The notes below the pieces were generated by a model, which was given only the letters and a program-made list of their open reading frames with translations, was not told the origin of the DNA and did no database searches. This document shows, piece after piece, positions 34,450 through 43,266 of a DNA stretch of 64,000 nucleotides (position 1 is its first letter; each line of letters opens with the position of its first letter). Made by a program: the position numbers and the translations under genes. This DNA comes from Paenibacillus spongiae. Its GTDB lineage: Bacteria > Bacillota > Bacilli > Paenibacillales > Paenibacillaceae. The DNA lies in assembly GCF_024734895.1 (NCBI RefSeq), contig NZ_CP091430.1, positions 7,503,501-7,567,500 on the forward strand, in the 5' to 3' direction.

Positions 34450-36729
34450 TTGTTTGAATGGATACGAAAAATTAAACTGAATTCACTGCCTGTAAGAATT
34501 TTATTTTGTTTTCTTACTGTTCTAAGTATTCTAGCTATCATCTTTGTATTTACCTTTTCCTATTATAGCCGCGCTATAGAAAAAGAGATTGTTACCTATC
34601 ACGAAGCATTAAATCAACAGACAGTCGATTCTTTTGAAAAGCAGTTTCGGGTATGGCGCGGTCTTTTGCTTGGATATCAGTTTGACAGCCGAATTCAACA
34701 GATCGCAGAACAAAGCTACACTTCAGGTAAATATTCATTAGACTATATTATGATGGATAACATCATTAAATCGATCCAAACCTCGATATCGCAATCGTCA
34801 TATTACTTAGAGGATCTTTTCATTGTATTCAAAGAGCAACATTTTCTTATCAATAAACAGGCACTTATTGATAAAGATCGTTTTCTGAAAAAATATTATC
34901 ATTCGGCAAATTCAGATCTGGAAGCATGGATTTTTGATCCTTCCCCCTCATCAGAGCTTTCCGTTTTTCCAAATGTGGCATTTCAGACAGGCTATAACGG
35001 CAATAAGACCAAGTCCTTACTCCCTGTCCAAATCAATTTGCCCAAAAGTGAATTTAACATCGTAGCATTTATCGATATTGAACGGTTATATAAAGATCAA
35101 TTTGGCTATATAACCGCTGACCAGTTTGTTCTCAACTCATCGTTCGATATCATATTTCAATCGAATGATAAACACCCCCTGGATATCTCTCTAGTGAGTG
35201 ACTCCTTGGAGCATTCGAGTACAGATTGGACTTTACACGAGCAGCATTATTACTTTTTCAAAAAAAATAATGGAAATCGCCAGATCTATGTCACCGCTAT
35301 CGCCATGTCGGATATGAACAAAACACTGGTAAAGTTAAACCATATTACTCTTGTATTATTCATCCTGGCTTTAGTTCTGGCTATTATTATGTCGATTTTG
35401 TTTAGCAAACAGCTAAATGCTCCCGTTCGAGATTTGTTAAAGCAAATGTCACTCGAGGGTGAACCGCAACAAACCAAACCCTCATTACGTTCTTCCATCT
35501 TTGAGTTTCAAATGATCAATGAACATATTCAAGAATTGCATCTGAATCGTTCTGATATTGAAAGTAAGCTGGCCAATCATGAAAATTTGTTAACCCACTA
35601 TCACTACATGACACGTTTGAAAAATATTTCTTTCAATACCAATTGGAACTGGCCCAAACCAACCGGAACCTTCTACATCATTATGGTTCAAGCGAGAATT
35701 CGACATATTTTGGAAGAGAACGTCGTTAATGAAAGCATGAAGAGAATTTATGATCACATACACCGCATATCAGCAGATCTATTTAGTCAACCGATCACAA
35801 CCATACAAATGGAAGATACGCAGCTGCTCTCTTTTGTGCCAGATCAACTCCATGGAAAGCTTCATTCGTTCCTAGACGATTTTGTACAGGTAATGGATTC
35901 CGAAAAATCATCGATATTGCTAACCATTGCAGTCAGTCCAATTATTACTGAATCTACCCAATTGCAGTCGGTTTATCACCGGCTTCTGCAGCAAACCAAG
36001 CTTGCAAAACCAATCATGGAACACCAGATTTTTTATACGTCCGACACTCATGACATGATGATGACAGATGAACCGATGATTTTGAGTCTTGAAGACGATC
36101 GACTGATTTCGGAATATATACTCATGGGTAATATATCTCTGTCCCAGCAAACAATTTCGAAGCTTTTTGATGAGATTAACGAATCGGTATCCACAACAGC
36201 ACAACTAGTCGAACTTTCGGATTATGTCATTCGCAAATACAAGAAGGCACTAAAGCAGTTAAAGGTGGAGTTTCCAAACTCACTCATCCGTTTTAAGCTG
36301 TACCTTCAAGAATGTGTAACCATTGAACACTACAAGATGCTTATTTTATCCATACTGGACGATGTTTTGCAGCTGATTAACGAAAAAAGAGCCGGAGCAC
36401 AGGATATCATCAACACGGTTTTGTCTTACATCGAAAATCACTATCAGGATGACATCTCCCTAGATTACATTGCTTCCAAACTCAATATGTCGGCTGGGTA
36501 TTTATCCTTATATATCAAAGAAAACACCGGCACTAATTTTATCGATCATTTGAATGGCATCAGGCTGAAGCATGCCAAGCACATGCTTCAAAGCAACAAC
36601 CTGTCTATTCAGGAAGTTGGCATGAAAGTCGGATATCGTAATGTTACGTCGTTTATACGTATGTTTAAAAAAGAAACCGGTACAACACCAGGTGATTTCA
36701 GAAAAAAAACAGCATACCCTCTTGTTTGA
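34450..36729 (+). CDS. membrane-bound AraC family regulator
   Basis: 759 residues from TTG 34450, with AGGAGG seven bases upstream. A membrane segment (ILFCFLTVLSILAIIFVFTF) and a large extracellular region lead to a second segment (ITLVLFILALVLAIIMSILF) and a HAMP-like linker. The C-terminal 100 residues are an AraC DNA-binding domain: DISLDYIASKLNMSAGYLSL and IQEVGMKVGYRNVTSFIRMF. This design is widespread in Paenibacillus next to LplA/LplB-type sugar importers, and the transporter at 36740-40176 is convergent with it. It is probably the sensor-activator of that transporter. Confidence 0.92.
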   Translation: MFEWIRKIKLNSLPVRILFCFLTVLSILAIIFVFTFSYYSRAIEKEIVTYHEALNQQTVDSFEKQFRVWRGLLLGYQFDSRIQQIAEQSYTSGKYSLDYIMMDNIIKSIQTSISQSSYYLEDLFIVFKEQHFLINKQALIDKDRFLKKYYHSANSDLEAWIFDPSPSSELSVFPNVAFQTGYNGNKTKSLLPVQINLPKSEFNIVAFIDIERLYKDQFGYITADQFVLNSSFDIIFQSNDKHPLDISLVSDSLEHSSTDWTLHEQHYYFFKKNNGNRQIYVTAIAMSDMNKTLVKLNHITLVLFILALVLAIIMSILFSKQLNAPVRDLLKQMSLEGEPQQTKPSLRSSIFEFQMINEHIQELHLNRSDIESKLANHENLLTHYHYMTRLKNISFNTNWNWPKPTGTFYIIMVQARIRHILEENVVNESMKRIYDHIHRISADLFSQPITTIQMEDTQLLSFVPDQLHGKLHSFLDDFVQVMDSEKSSILLTIAVSPIITESTQLQSVYHRLLQQTKLAKPIMEHQIFYTSDTHDMMMTDEPMILSLEDDRLISEYILMGNISLSQQTISKLFDEINESVSTTAQLVELSDYVIRKYKKALKQLKVEFPNSLIRFKLYLQECVTIEHYKMLILSILDDVLQLINEKRAGAQDIINTVLSYIENHYQDDISLDYIASKLNMSAGYLSLYIKENTGTNFIDHLNGIRLKHAKHMLQSNNLSIQEVGMKVGYRNVTSFIRMFKKETGTTPGDFRKKTAYPLV

Positions 36730-36740
36730 GGGCATGCTGT
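36702..36740. terminator. bidirectional terminator between the AraC gene and the ABC importer
   Basis: ACAGCAT-A-CCCTC (36709-36721) pairs with GAGGGC-ATGCTGT (36728-36740) around a TTGTTT loop. On the minus strand it is followed by eight T residues (36709-36702), a strong terminator for the importer operon; it overlaps the 3' end of the AraC gene. Confidence 0.85.
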
Positions 36741-37603
36741 TAACCTTTTACCGAACCAATCATAACCCCATTTACAAAGTATTTTTGAAGGAACGGGTAT
36801 ACACACAAAATGGGAAGCGTAGAAACAATAATGGCTGCGTACTTCATCGCAATTTCTACGACAACAATGTTGCCTTGGATCGGTGCTCCGCTGCCCGTCA
36901 TTTCACTGGACAGCACAATATTGCGCAGGAACAATTGCAGCGGGTACAGATCATCACTGCGTAAGTACAACATTGGCGCCATAAATCCATTCCAGATCCC
37001 TACAGCATAGAACAAGCCGACTGTCGCGATAACTGCCTTCGAAACGGGTAATACAATCCTGAACAAAATGCCAACCTCCGATAGACCATCCACTTTCCCT
37101 GACTCTTCCAGTTCCTTAGGAATGCTAAGAAAAAACGTTCGCATGATAATCAAATTCCAAGTGGAAATCAAACCCGGAAGCACCATAGCCCAGATGGAAT
37201 CCAGCAAGCCCAGCCCTCTGACGACCAGAAATGTCGGGATCATCCCCCCATTAATAAACATCGTCAGTACAATCATAAGCATGATCGGCTTTTGGAAAAT
37301 CATCTGCTTCTTGGACAGCGGATAGGCGCCTAGCACAGTCACCAGCAAGCTGCATGCCGTGCCTAAGGTGACATATATTAGCGTATTTTTATACCCGGTT
37401 AAAATTCTTCCATCTTCGAATACATATCGGTACATATCGAGATTGAAATCAACAGGGTACAACCACACTTTTCCTTGTGTAATGGGTCCGCTTCCGCTCA
37501 TGGAAACAGCCGTCATATAAATAAACGGATAAAGGCATGCCACAACGACGAGCGTCAGGATCAATACATTCATATAATCAAACCAGGACGCTTTTTTATT
37601 CAT
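36740..37603 (-). CDS. carbohydrate ABC transporter permease (MalG/LplC type)
   Basis: 287 residues from ATG 37603 (AGGGGG nine bases upstream). Six hydrophobic segments are present, with the inner-membrane EAA loop as KELEESGKVDGLSEVGILFR and IVLPVSK. The N-terminal MNVLILTLVVVACLYPFIYM and the end LPILCVYPFLQKYFVNGVMI, GSVKG are typical of LplC-like permeases. It ends at the terminator stem. Operon with the LplB-type permease and the binding protein upstream. Confidence 0.93.
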   Translation of the reverse strand: MNKKASWFDYMNVLILTLVVVACLYPFIYMTAVSMSGSGPITQGKVWLYPVDFNLDMYRYVFEDGRILTGYKNTLIYVTLGTACSLLVTVLGAYPLSKKQMIFQKPIMLMIVLTMFINGGMIPTFLVVRGLGLLDSIWAMVLPGLISTWNLIIMRTFFLSIPKELEESGKVDGLSEVGILFRIVLPVSKAVIATVGLFYAVGIWNGFMAPMLYLRSDDLYPLQLFLRNIVLSSEMTGSGAPIQGNIVVVEIAMKYAAIIVSTLPILCVYPFLQKYFVNGVMIGSVKG

Positions 37604-37620
37604 AACTTCATGCCCCCTGT

Positions 37621-38547
37621 TTACCACAAACTGTTGCCGTTAATTTTACGGCTTGCCCAGTTCGCGCTGATAATAAAAATAATGCTGATCAACCCGGTAA
37701 ATAAGTCAATCGCGGAAGCATAGCTGAAATTGCCCTCTGAAAGCCCTACCCGATAAACATAGGTACTAATAATATCTGCTTTTGAGTATACGGCAGGCGT
37801 TGCTAACAAATAGACTTTTTCAAACCCGATTTCCAAAACCTTCCCGATATCCAAAATGAGGATAATAAGCACCGTCGGTGCGATTCCCGGCAGCGTAATG
37901 TTCCATGTCGTTTGCCAGCGATTCGCTCCGTCCAGCCGCGCAGCTTCGTACTGCTGAACATCAATCGTACTCAGGGCTGCCAGGTAAATGATCGTGCTCC
38001 AACCTAGATGCTGCCAAATTTCGCTTGAAGTATAAATCGTTCGGAACCAAGACTCCTCTACGAGGAAATTGACACGATCAAAACCAAGGAGAGAGATCAA
38101 GTCATTGATAATTCCGTTACGTGGAGACAAAAACATAGTCATAATACCGGCAGCAATGACGTTTGAAATAAAATGCGGCAAATAGCTGACGGTTTGTACA
38201 AAGCGTTTGAAAAACACATGGCGAACCTCGTTGATAAGCAAAGCAAGTATAATAGGTGCAGGAAAACCGAACAACAACTTCATAAACCCGAGTGCAAACG
38301 TATTCTTGAGAACCGGCCAAAAATCACGACTGTTCATGAATTGACTAAACCACTTCAAGCCCACCCAGGGGCTTTCCCATATTCCGCGATGCAAGTTGAA
38401 ATCCTTAAATGCGATGACAATGCCGAACAACGGTCCGTACTTAAAAATAAGGTAATACAACACACAGGGCAAAACGAGCAAAAGCAGATAACGATCTTGT
38501 CGCACTTTTGCAATCCAAGATTTTTTGTTCAATATTCCGTGCCTCAT
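37621..38547 (-). CDS. sugar ABC transporter permease (LplB type)
   Basis: 308 residues. The N-terminus (LLLLVLPCVLYYLIFKYGPL, then FGIVIAFKDFNLHRGI) and the EAA loop (QQYEAARLDGANRWQTTWNI, TLPGI) are characteristic of LplB-like permeases. The start is ATG 38547 with AAGGGAT nine bases upstream. It lies between the LplC-type permease gene and the binding-protein gene. Together they form a complete importer except for the ATPase, which in this class is usually a shared MsmX-like protein encoded elsewhere. Confidence 0.93.
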   Translation of the reverse strand: MRHGILNKKSWIAKVRQDRYLLLLVLPCVLYYLIFKYGPLFGIVIAFKDFNLHRGIWESPWVGLKWFSQFMNSRDFWPVLKNTFALGFMKLLFGFPAPIILALLINEVRHVFFKRFVQTVSYLPHFISNVIAAGIMTMFLSPRNGIINDLISLLGFDRVNFLVEESWFRTIYTSSEIWQHLGWSTIIYLAALSTIDVQQYEAARLDGANRWQTTWNITLPGIAPTVLIILILDIGKVLEIGFEKVYLLATPAVYSKADIISTYVYRVGLSEGNFSYASAIDLFTGLISIIFIISANWASRKINGNSLW

Positions 38548-38578
38548 CTGACTTTATCCCTTCTCCCATGCAGACTTA

Positions 38579-38629
38579 AGAAAAAAGTCTTCCTCCTTCC
38601 TCAATTTTGTTGAAGTCGAAGGAAGACTT
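38579..38629 (-). terminator. internal terminator between binding protein and permeases
   Basis: AAGTCTTCC (38629-38621 on the minus strand) pairs with GGAAGACTT (38593-38585), and T residues follow to 38580. It lies nine bases past the binding-protein stop. Partial read-through would give the usual excess of binding protein over permeases. Confidence 0.75.
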
Positions 38630-38637
38630 AGATCCCA

Positions 38638-40176
38638 TTAGTTATTCAGGAAAGATTGAGCACGTCGATACGCATCTTCATGTACTTTCATGACCTCAGC
38701 CAGACCGAGTTTCTTAATTTCCGAGACGTATTGATCCCATGTGCTGAAATCGCTTTGACCCAGAATAAATTTTGCGATTTGCTCGTCACGATATTTGTTA
38801 ATCTCTGCATTTTTAAAGGTCAATGTATCGTTCTCTTCCTTCGTATAGGCGAGTCGAGGCTGCAAAGGCGCTTCATGGCCATTCTTAATTTCCACCATCG
38901 CCTCATTGAATTTGTCCGAGCTCATATAAGCATAAGCATTCATATCAACGACTAAATGTGAACCATACGTTGCGATGCCGGTTGATGTCCGAATCATTCC
39001 AAAACTTACAAATTCATCATTGAAGCGACGATTCCCGTCCTTCACGTAGTACGTTTCGCCTTCCTTGCCGTAAGTGGCCAGTTCGCTGCCTTCCGGCGAG
39101 TACAGAAAATCAACATATTTAAGCACTTCGTCCAGATTATCCGTATTAGCTGCTACAGCCATTCCACGGTTGAGCAAACCATCATATGCGTTATGCGGCT
39201 TGCCATGGTCTCCGCCAATTGGAGGCGTCATGTAGTCCAAACTGAAATCATTTGTTCTTTGGATAATGACGGGAACTTCATCCATGATCATGTAATCATT
39301 TGCGATAAATGCTTTATCTTGCGCAAGCAAATCATTGAACTGATCACGTTTCATCGCCATAAAATCCGGTGGAATCAAACCTTCTTTATAAAAGAGGTTC
39401 AGATATCGAAGCATTTCCTTAAAGCTGTCTTCAATGGGTCCATATCGCCATTCGTCTTTCTCATAATCAACATACGCCCCAAACCAAGTGCCAAAACCTG
39501 CTGCAGTATTCGTGAGTCCTGTCAAATTATCATAGATGGCGATTGGATAACTATCGGGATACAGTTTCTTCAGTTCCTTTGCCACCTGATACATTTCGTC
39601 CCAAGTGGTTGGAGCCTTCAAATTATGTTTTTTAAAAATATCGTCGCGGTATGTCCAAGAACGACGGTTTGTTTGTTCTAGCCCGTAATGCGGCAAATAA
39701 TAGTTTTTACCATCCGCGGACAGTATGGCCGATTTGACTTCTGGATGATCCTCAAGGAACTTGGAATAGTTCGGCAGCTTATCTAGATGATCGAAGAAGT
39801 TGAGCAGCGCTCCGCTGCCGCCGTAGGTATTGGCTTGAGTCAGATTTGAAACAATCATAATATCCGGCGTGTCCCCTGCAAAAGCCAGATTTAGGGCCGT
39901 ATCGTAATCACTTGGAGGTGCAGTTACCTTAAACTTAATGCCGAGCTTTTCTTCATAGTATTTATATATTGCCCAATCTTCTTTGTACGGCCAGGATGGA
40001 TGCTGGAAAACCATCATATCCAATGTAACCGTACGATTGTTTCCGCTCTTTGCATTGCTAGTGCTGCTGCTCGTTCCAGACGAAGAAGTATTGCTATTTT
40101 GCGTTGAGCATGCTGTAGTTGCCAGAACCATTGCAAGTATAAGTAAAACCTTGCTCATTACCGATTTGTTACTCAT
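38638..40176 (-). CDS. LplA-type sugar-binding lipoprotein
   Basis: 512 residues from ATG 40176; GAGGAG lies 11 bases upstream. The frame is open to 40263, but that part is before the signal peptide. The signal (MSKVLLILAMVLATTACSTQ) ends in a lipobox with Cys 23. A Ser/Thr/Asn linker is followed by TLDMMVFQHPSWPYKEDWAI, an LplA-like mature start, and later WTYRDDIFKKHNLKAPTTWD. The long type of binding protein (over 500 residues) binds oligosaccharides or complex polymers' breakdown products. It precedes the LplB and LplC permease genes in the operon; an internal terminator separates them. Confidence 0.93.
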   Translation of the reverse strand: MSNKSVMSKVLLILAMVLATTACSTQNSNTSSSGTSSSTSNAKSGNNRTVTLDMMVFQHPSWPYKEDWAIYKYYEEKLGIKFKVTAPPSDYDTALNLAFAGDTPDIMIVSNLTQANTYGGSGALLNFFDHLDKLPNYSKFLEDHPEVKSAILSADGKNYYLPHYGLEQTNRRSWTYRDDIFKKHNLKAPTTWDEMYQVAKELKKLYPDSYPIAIYDNLTGLTNTAAGFGTWFGAYVDYEKDEWRYGPIEDSFKEMLRYLNLFYKEGLIPPDFMAMKRDQFNDLLAQDKAFIANDYMIMDEVPVIIQRTNDFSLDYMTPPIGGDHGKPHNAYDGLLNRGMAVAANTDNLDEVLKYVDFLYSPEGSELATYGKEGETYYVKDGNRRFNDEFVSFGMIRTSTGIATYGSHLVVDMNAYAYMSSDKFNEAMVEIKNGHEAPLQPRLAYTKEENDTLTFKNAEINKYRDEQIAKFILGQSDFSTWDQYVSEIKKLGLAEVMKVHEDAYRRAQSFLNN

Positions 40177-40263
40177 GCATTCATCATCTCCTCTATCGAT
40201 TTGGGTTGACCGCAACAATGACTTTACATAACCCGGAGATTCATTTCCATTTACATCTTTCAA

Positions 40264-40522
40264 GATTAAAAGCGAATTTTAACGGCAAAAAAAACGGCAA
40301 TTTTATGTGATATGGTATATGGTTGCATCTTGAAGAACTCCAGCAATATTCACCATCCACGATTCAGATTCATTCCATTTCTTGCGCAATCGGGTAGGAG
40401 GACATGCACTGAAGGCCATCGAAGTAATCGGCAACCTGGTTATACGTCATTCAATGGACTGGGATGAAGAGGAATTTGGACAATTATACCGAATGGATAT
40501 TATGGCATATATTTCTAGATAA
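40264..40522 (+). other. intergenic region with a short unassigned coding-like stretch
   Basis: From 40382 (TTG) to 40522 the plus strand is open for 47 codons and ends with AIEVIGNLVIRHSMDWDEEE and FGQLYRMDIMAYISR before a TAA; the next gene starts 14 bases later. It reads like a C-terminal protein tail, but there is no ribosome site or recognisable start, and the upstream part has no matching frame. It may be the decayed end of a gene. The segment 40264-40381 holds the promoter region of the binding-protein gene and nothing else I could identify. Confidence 0.3.
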
Positions 40523-40536
40523 AGGAGCTGTATAGT

Positions 40537-41433
40537 TTGACTTTTGAAGAAACGAACAGAAGAGGGAAATTTGAATTAACGTTCCCCGTACGTCTGGTAT
40601 CTGATGTTAAAAAGTCTCAGGAATGGTTTCGCAATGTGTTGAAATGTAACGATATTAGCGGGTGGGGACATGCAACTAGGGAAGGCATGGGACTTATATT
40701 ATTGCAGGCCGCTTCACCGGAAGATATTCGTAAGAACGCTGTACCGAAGAAGCGCTCCGATTATCCGACGGAATGGGAAGGCCCGGATGATGGTTGGGAT
40801 TCTTTGATTTACGTCGAATGGGATAACCTAAATTACGTCGTGGAGGAAGTACGGAGTAACGGCGGTAAAATTGCGGTCGAACCTTTTGAATATTCACACG
40901 GAGACCATACGTACAAGAAAGCTCATATTTCTGACCTGGACGGATACAACATGGTTTTAAGCGCGCGGCGCTTACAGACAGACGAACCAAATCATCAAGA
41001 CCAAGAAAATAAATTTAAAAAGACGTTTCAAGTACGCCTTGTCTCCGACTTGAAGAAATCGATGGAATGGTACAGCCATGTATTAGGATGCGATGAGGTG
41101 AACAACTGGGGATATGCAAGGCGCGGCGAGATGGAAGTGATTTTACAGCAGGCGACATCACCGCAAGATGTACGACCCAATGCTCAGTCCGGAAAAATTT
41201 TTGGGATTCCCTATACGTGGGAAGGTCCGGATGAACCCTGGGATACTTTCGTTCATACGCCATGGGAAGATGTGGCTCTTATCGTTGATGAGGTGCGAGG
41301 AAAAGGCGGTACGATTGGAATGGAACCCATTGAAAGTTCCGAAGATGGCTGGGACTTTTTGAATGCACAAATTTTGGATCCAGATGGATATAGCATCATT
41401 CTTGGAGGAATGAGAAGAAGCAGTGACTCCTAA
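40537..41433 (+). CDS. double VOC (glyoxalase-like) domain protein
   Basis: 298 residues from TTG 40537 with AAAGGAG nine bases upstream. Two VOC domains are obvious repeats: FELTFPVRLVSDVKKSQEWF with GWGHATREGMGLILLQAASP, and FKKTFQVRLVSDLKKSMEWY with NWGYARRGEMEVILQQATSP. Each closes with a conserved D.DGY motif (SDLDGYNMVLS, LDPDGYSIILGG). VOC proteins act as metal-dependent dioxygenases, glyoxalases or antibiotic-binding resistance proteins. Because the usual metal residues are only partly visible here, a binding role is as likely as catalysis. Internal duplication rather than fusion. Confidence 0.85.
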   Translation: MTFEETNRRGKFELTFPVRLVSDVKKSQEWFRNVLKCNDISGWGHATREGMGLILLQAASPEDIRKNAVPKKRSDYPTEWEGPDDGWDSLIYVEWDNLNYVVEEVRSNGGKIAVEPFEYSHGDHTYKKAHISDLDGYNMVLSARRLQTDEPNHQDQENKFKKTFQVRLVSDLKKSMEWYSHVLGCDEVNNWGYARRGEMEVILQQATSPQDVRPNAQSGKIFGIPYTWEGPDEPWDTFVHTPWEDVALIVDEVRGKGGTIGMEPIESSEDGWDFLNAQILDPDGYSIILGGMRRSSDS

Positions 41434-41449
41434 GTAAAATGGTCCCCAT

Positions 41450-42148
41450 TTAAAAATCACCGCTATCCAGACATTCCATGACTTTAGTTTGATTAATTGA
41501 TATCTGCTTTCTGCTCGTACGGATCAAACCCTTAATAGACAGCTCTTTCAGGAAACCGGTTACCGATTCCCTGGTAGCGCCAATCATATTTGCGATTTCC
41601 TGATGGGTGAGTGCAAAATCGATTTTCACGTAGCCGTCCTCTTCTACACCAAATTGTTCGGATAACTTCAGCAATAAATGCAATATGCGTTCTTTTACAT
41701 GTCCAAGGGCAAGTTTCTCAATAAGTTCATCTCTTTCCTTCAGTCTTTCACTTAATTCCTTTAGAAAACGCAAAGCTAATTCAGGTCTTTTTATCAGGAA
41801 CTTCTCAAAATGCTCTTTCATCACAGAACAAATGAGCGATTCCTCTATGGTTTCAATGTATACGTCATGCGTCTCGAACGAGAATGAGTCAACTTCACCA
41901 AACATATTGCCGGGACCTAGAATCGCCGCGGTAAACTGCCTTCCTTCACCATTGATTTTGAATACGCGAAGTTTGCCCTTCTTGACGAAAAATAATCCAT
42001 CCCGCTTCAAGTCAGGCGATTGTACGATTATGTTTTTGGGAAGAGCATTAAAATGCGTCATCGGAGCCATTTGATCAAGTTCTTGCAAGTCTTCAGACGA
42101 CAACGCCTCGAAAATTCTGATTTTGGACAGATACCAAAGTTTATCCAC
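41450..42148 (-). CDS. Crp/Fnr family transcriptional regulator
   Basis: 232 residues from GTG 42148; the frame is open to 42211 but the start at GTG fits the family (VDKLWYLSKIRIFEALSSED) and overlaps the stop of the glutaredoxin gene. A cyclic-nucleotide-binding-type beta barrel (DGLFFVKKGKLRVFKINGEG, GPGNMFGEVDSF) is followed by the dimer helix and a Crp winged helix (LTHQEIANMIGATRESVTGF). There are no N-terminal Fnr cysteines, so it does not carry a standard Fe-S cluster. The thiol-protein neighbours suggest a redox or sulfur signal. Confidence 0.9.
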   Translation of the reverse strand: MDKLWYLSKIRIFEALSSEDLQELDQMAPMTHFNALPKNIIVQSPDLKRDGLFFVKKGKLRVFKINGEGRQFTAAILGPGNMFGEVDSFSFETHDVYIETIEESLICSVMKEHFEKFLIKRPELALRFLKELSERLKERDELIEKLALGHVKERILHLLLKLSEQFGVEEDGYVKIDFALTHQEIANMIGATRESVTGFLKELSIKGLIRTSRKQISINQTKVMECLDSGDF

Positions 42149-42377
42149 GATATTCCTGCAAAGCCTCCTTGATTTTCTCACGATCAAAGGAATGAAAGAT
42201 ATGGTTGCCAATTCGAATGAGTGGCGTTGCTATCCCGCCATAAGATAGCATATCGTTAAAGTTGTCTTTATCGAAGTCAACGTTCAATAGCTGGTAAGAA
42301 ACTCCTTCCTCCTGAAAAAAATGTACAGCCTCTCTGCATGAAGCACAATGATCGCTTACATACAACACGATATTCAT
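42141..42377 (-). CDS. glutaredoxin-like small thiol protein
   Basis: 78 residues. The thioredoxin-fold start MNIVLYVSDHCASCREAVHF contains a CxxC (CASC) active site, later IATPLIRIGNHIFHSFDREK with the cis-proline TP motif. Length and fold fit single-domain glutaredoxins/NrdH-type proteins. Its stop overlaps the start of the Crp/Fnr-type gene downstream and it lies 72 bases after a DsrE gene. It probably handles disulfides or sulfur carriers in the same pathway. Confidence 0.88.
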   Translation of the reverse strand: MNIVLYVSDHCASCREAVHFFQEEGVSYQLLNVDFDKDNFNDMLSYGGIATPLIRIGNHIFHSFDREKIKEALQEYRG

Positions 42378-42449
42378 CAGATTTTTCCCTCCGTAGGTAT
42401 TGAAGCCACCGGAAGAACCGATGGCTTTTATACCAACTACCCTTTAAAG

Positions 42450-42803
42450 TTACAGAATCATAATTTGATAATCCGCTGCGATCAGTTTCTCAAGACTGAG
42501 GTGACCTTCCGATTCAGCAAGAGGCGTAATTCCAGACGACACAACTTCTTCCGTAACGCCGAAAGAACTCGCACAGGACTGACATATACCCGCAATCACG
42601 CCGGTAGCTTTAACCGCTTTGTACAGCGGGTTGAGCATGTGAGACGGATCCTCAAATAGTTTGACCCAAACCGTTCCCATACCATCAAAGTAAAGCTTAA
42701 CATCATGCTTGGCATCATGCAGTTCCTGAGCATACAGAAGACCGTGCAACGCTCTCCCCATTTCATTTTCAGATGCATGAATAATTATGGCTACCTTCTT
42801 CAT
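42450..42803 (-). CDS. DsrE family protein
   Basis: 117 residues. The family start KVAIIIHASENEMGRALHGL is followed by KLYFDGMGTVWVKLFEDPSH and GICQSCASSFGVTEEVVSSG. The cysteine motif CQSCASS in the middle is the position of the sulfur-carrying Cys in DsrE/TusD-type proteins. AAGGAG lies before the ATG. It follows a small frameshifted gene (42827-42930) and precedes glutaredoxin and Crp genes. Confidence 0.87.
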   Translation of the reverse strand: MKKVAIIIHASENEMGRALHGLLYAQELHDAKHDVKLYFDGMGTVWVKLFEDPSHMLNPLYKAVKATGVIAGICQSCASSFGVTEEVVSSGITPLAESEGHLSLEKLIAADYQIMIL

Positions 42804-42826
42804 TTTTCAACACTCCTTATTAGGTT

Positions 42827-42930
42827 TTACTTTATAGTCTCGAGGTATTCCCTGATCTGTTCCAGAGTTTTCGGGTATTCCCCGGTACTTCATCTTTTTC
42901 CGTGATGTCTTTCATATTGTTCTGAATCAA
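42827..42930 (-). pseudogene. small gene with a one-base frameshift, first of the thiol cluster
   Basis: From TTG 42930 (AAAAGGAGGG upstream) the frame reads LIQNNMKDITEKDEVPG. In the next frame it continues EYPKTLEQIREYLETIK and stops at 42827. The join is at the run GGGG (plus-strand CCCC 42880-42883). One extra G would restore a 35-residue open frame. It ends 24 bases before the DsrE gene. Either a frameshift mutation or a sequencing error; the family is unknown. Confidence 0.5.
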
Positions 42931-43017
42931 TAATTTTGTTTCCCTCCTTTTCTAGGTCTGAGTCAATCATAAGCTTTGAATGACATCCCTTCCGTAAAAT
43001 AGATTACAAAACAAAAG

Positions 43018-43173
43018 CTATGATTCAGGTTTGCCCCTTCCCAGAATGATGTCTATCAACAGCCTTCCGGAGCCTTCCTTGTCCTGCGGGAAAGGGAACA
43101 TATTCCATTCTGTTTTTATTACCTTGATAATCTCACTCAAGAAACGGTAGCGATTCTCTCCGCACTTCATCAT
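43018..43173 (-). other. unassigned 51-codon frame in a gene-poor stretch
   Basis: The stretch 42931-43266 has no confident gene. The frame from ATG 43173 (MMKCGENRYRFLSEIIKVIK, TEWNMFPFPQDKEGSGRLLI) ends at 43018; the tail has protein-like composition and may be a decayed gene end. A hairpin AGAGCTGGCC / GGCCGGCTCT (43190-43213) with T-rich flank on the minus strand could terminate the upstream lipoprotein gene's neighbours. ATCGGCGAAAAA at 43174-43185 resembles the end of the dispersed repeat at 48061. Confidence 0.3.
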
Positions 43174-43266
43174 ATCGGCGAAAAACAAATAGAGCCGGCC
43201 GCGGCCAGCTCTTTACTCCTCATCAATACACACCCATCCTGTCAAATCTTGTTGGCTGTTATGAAT

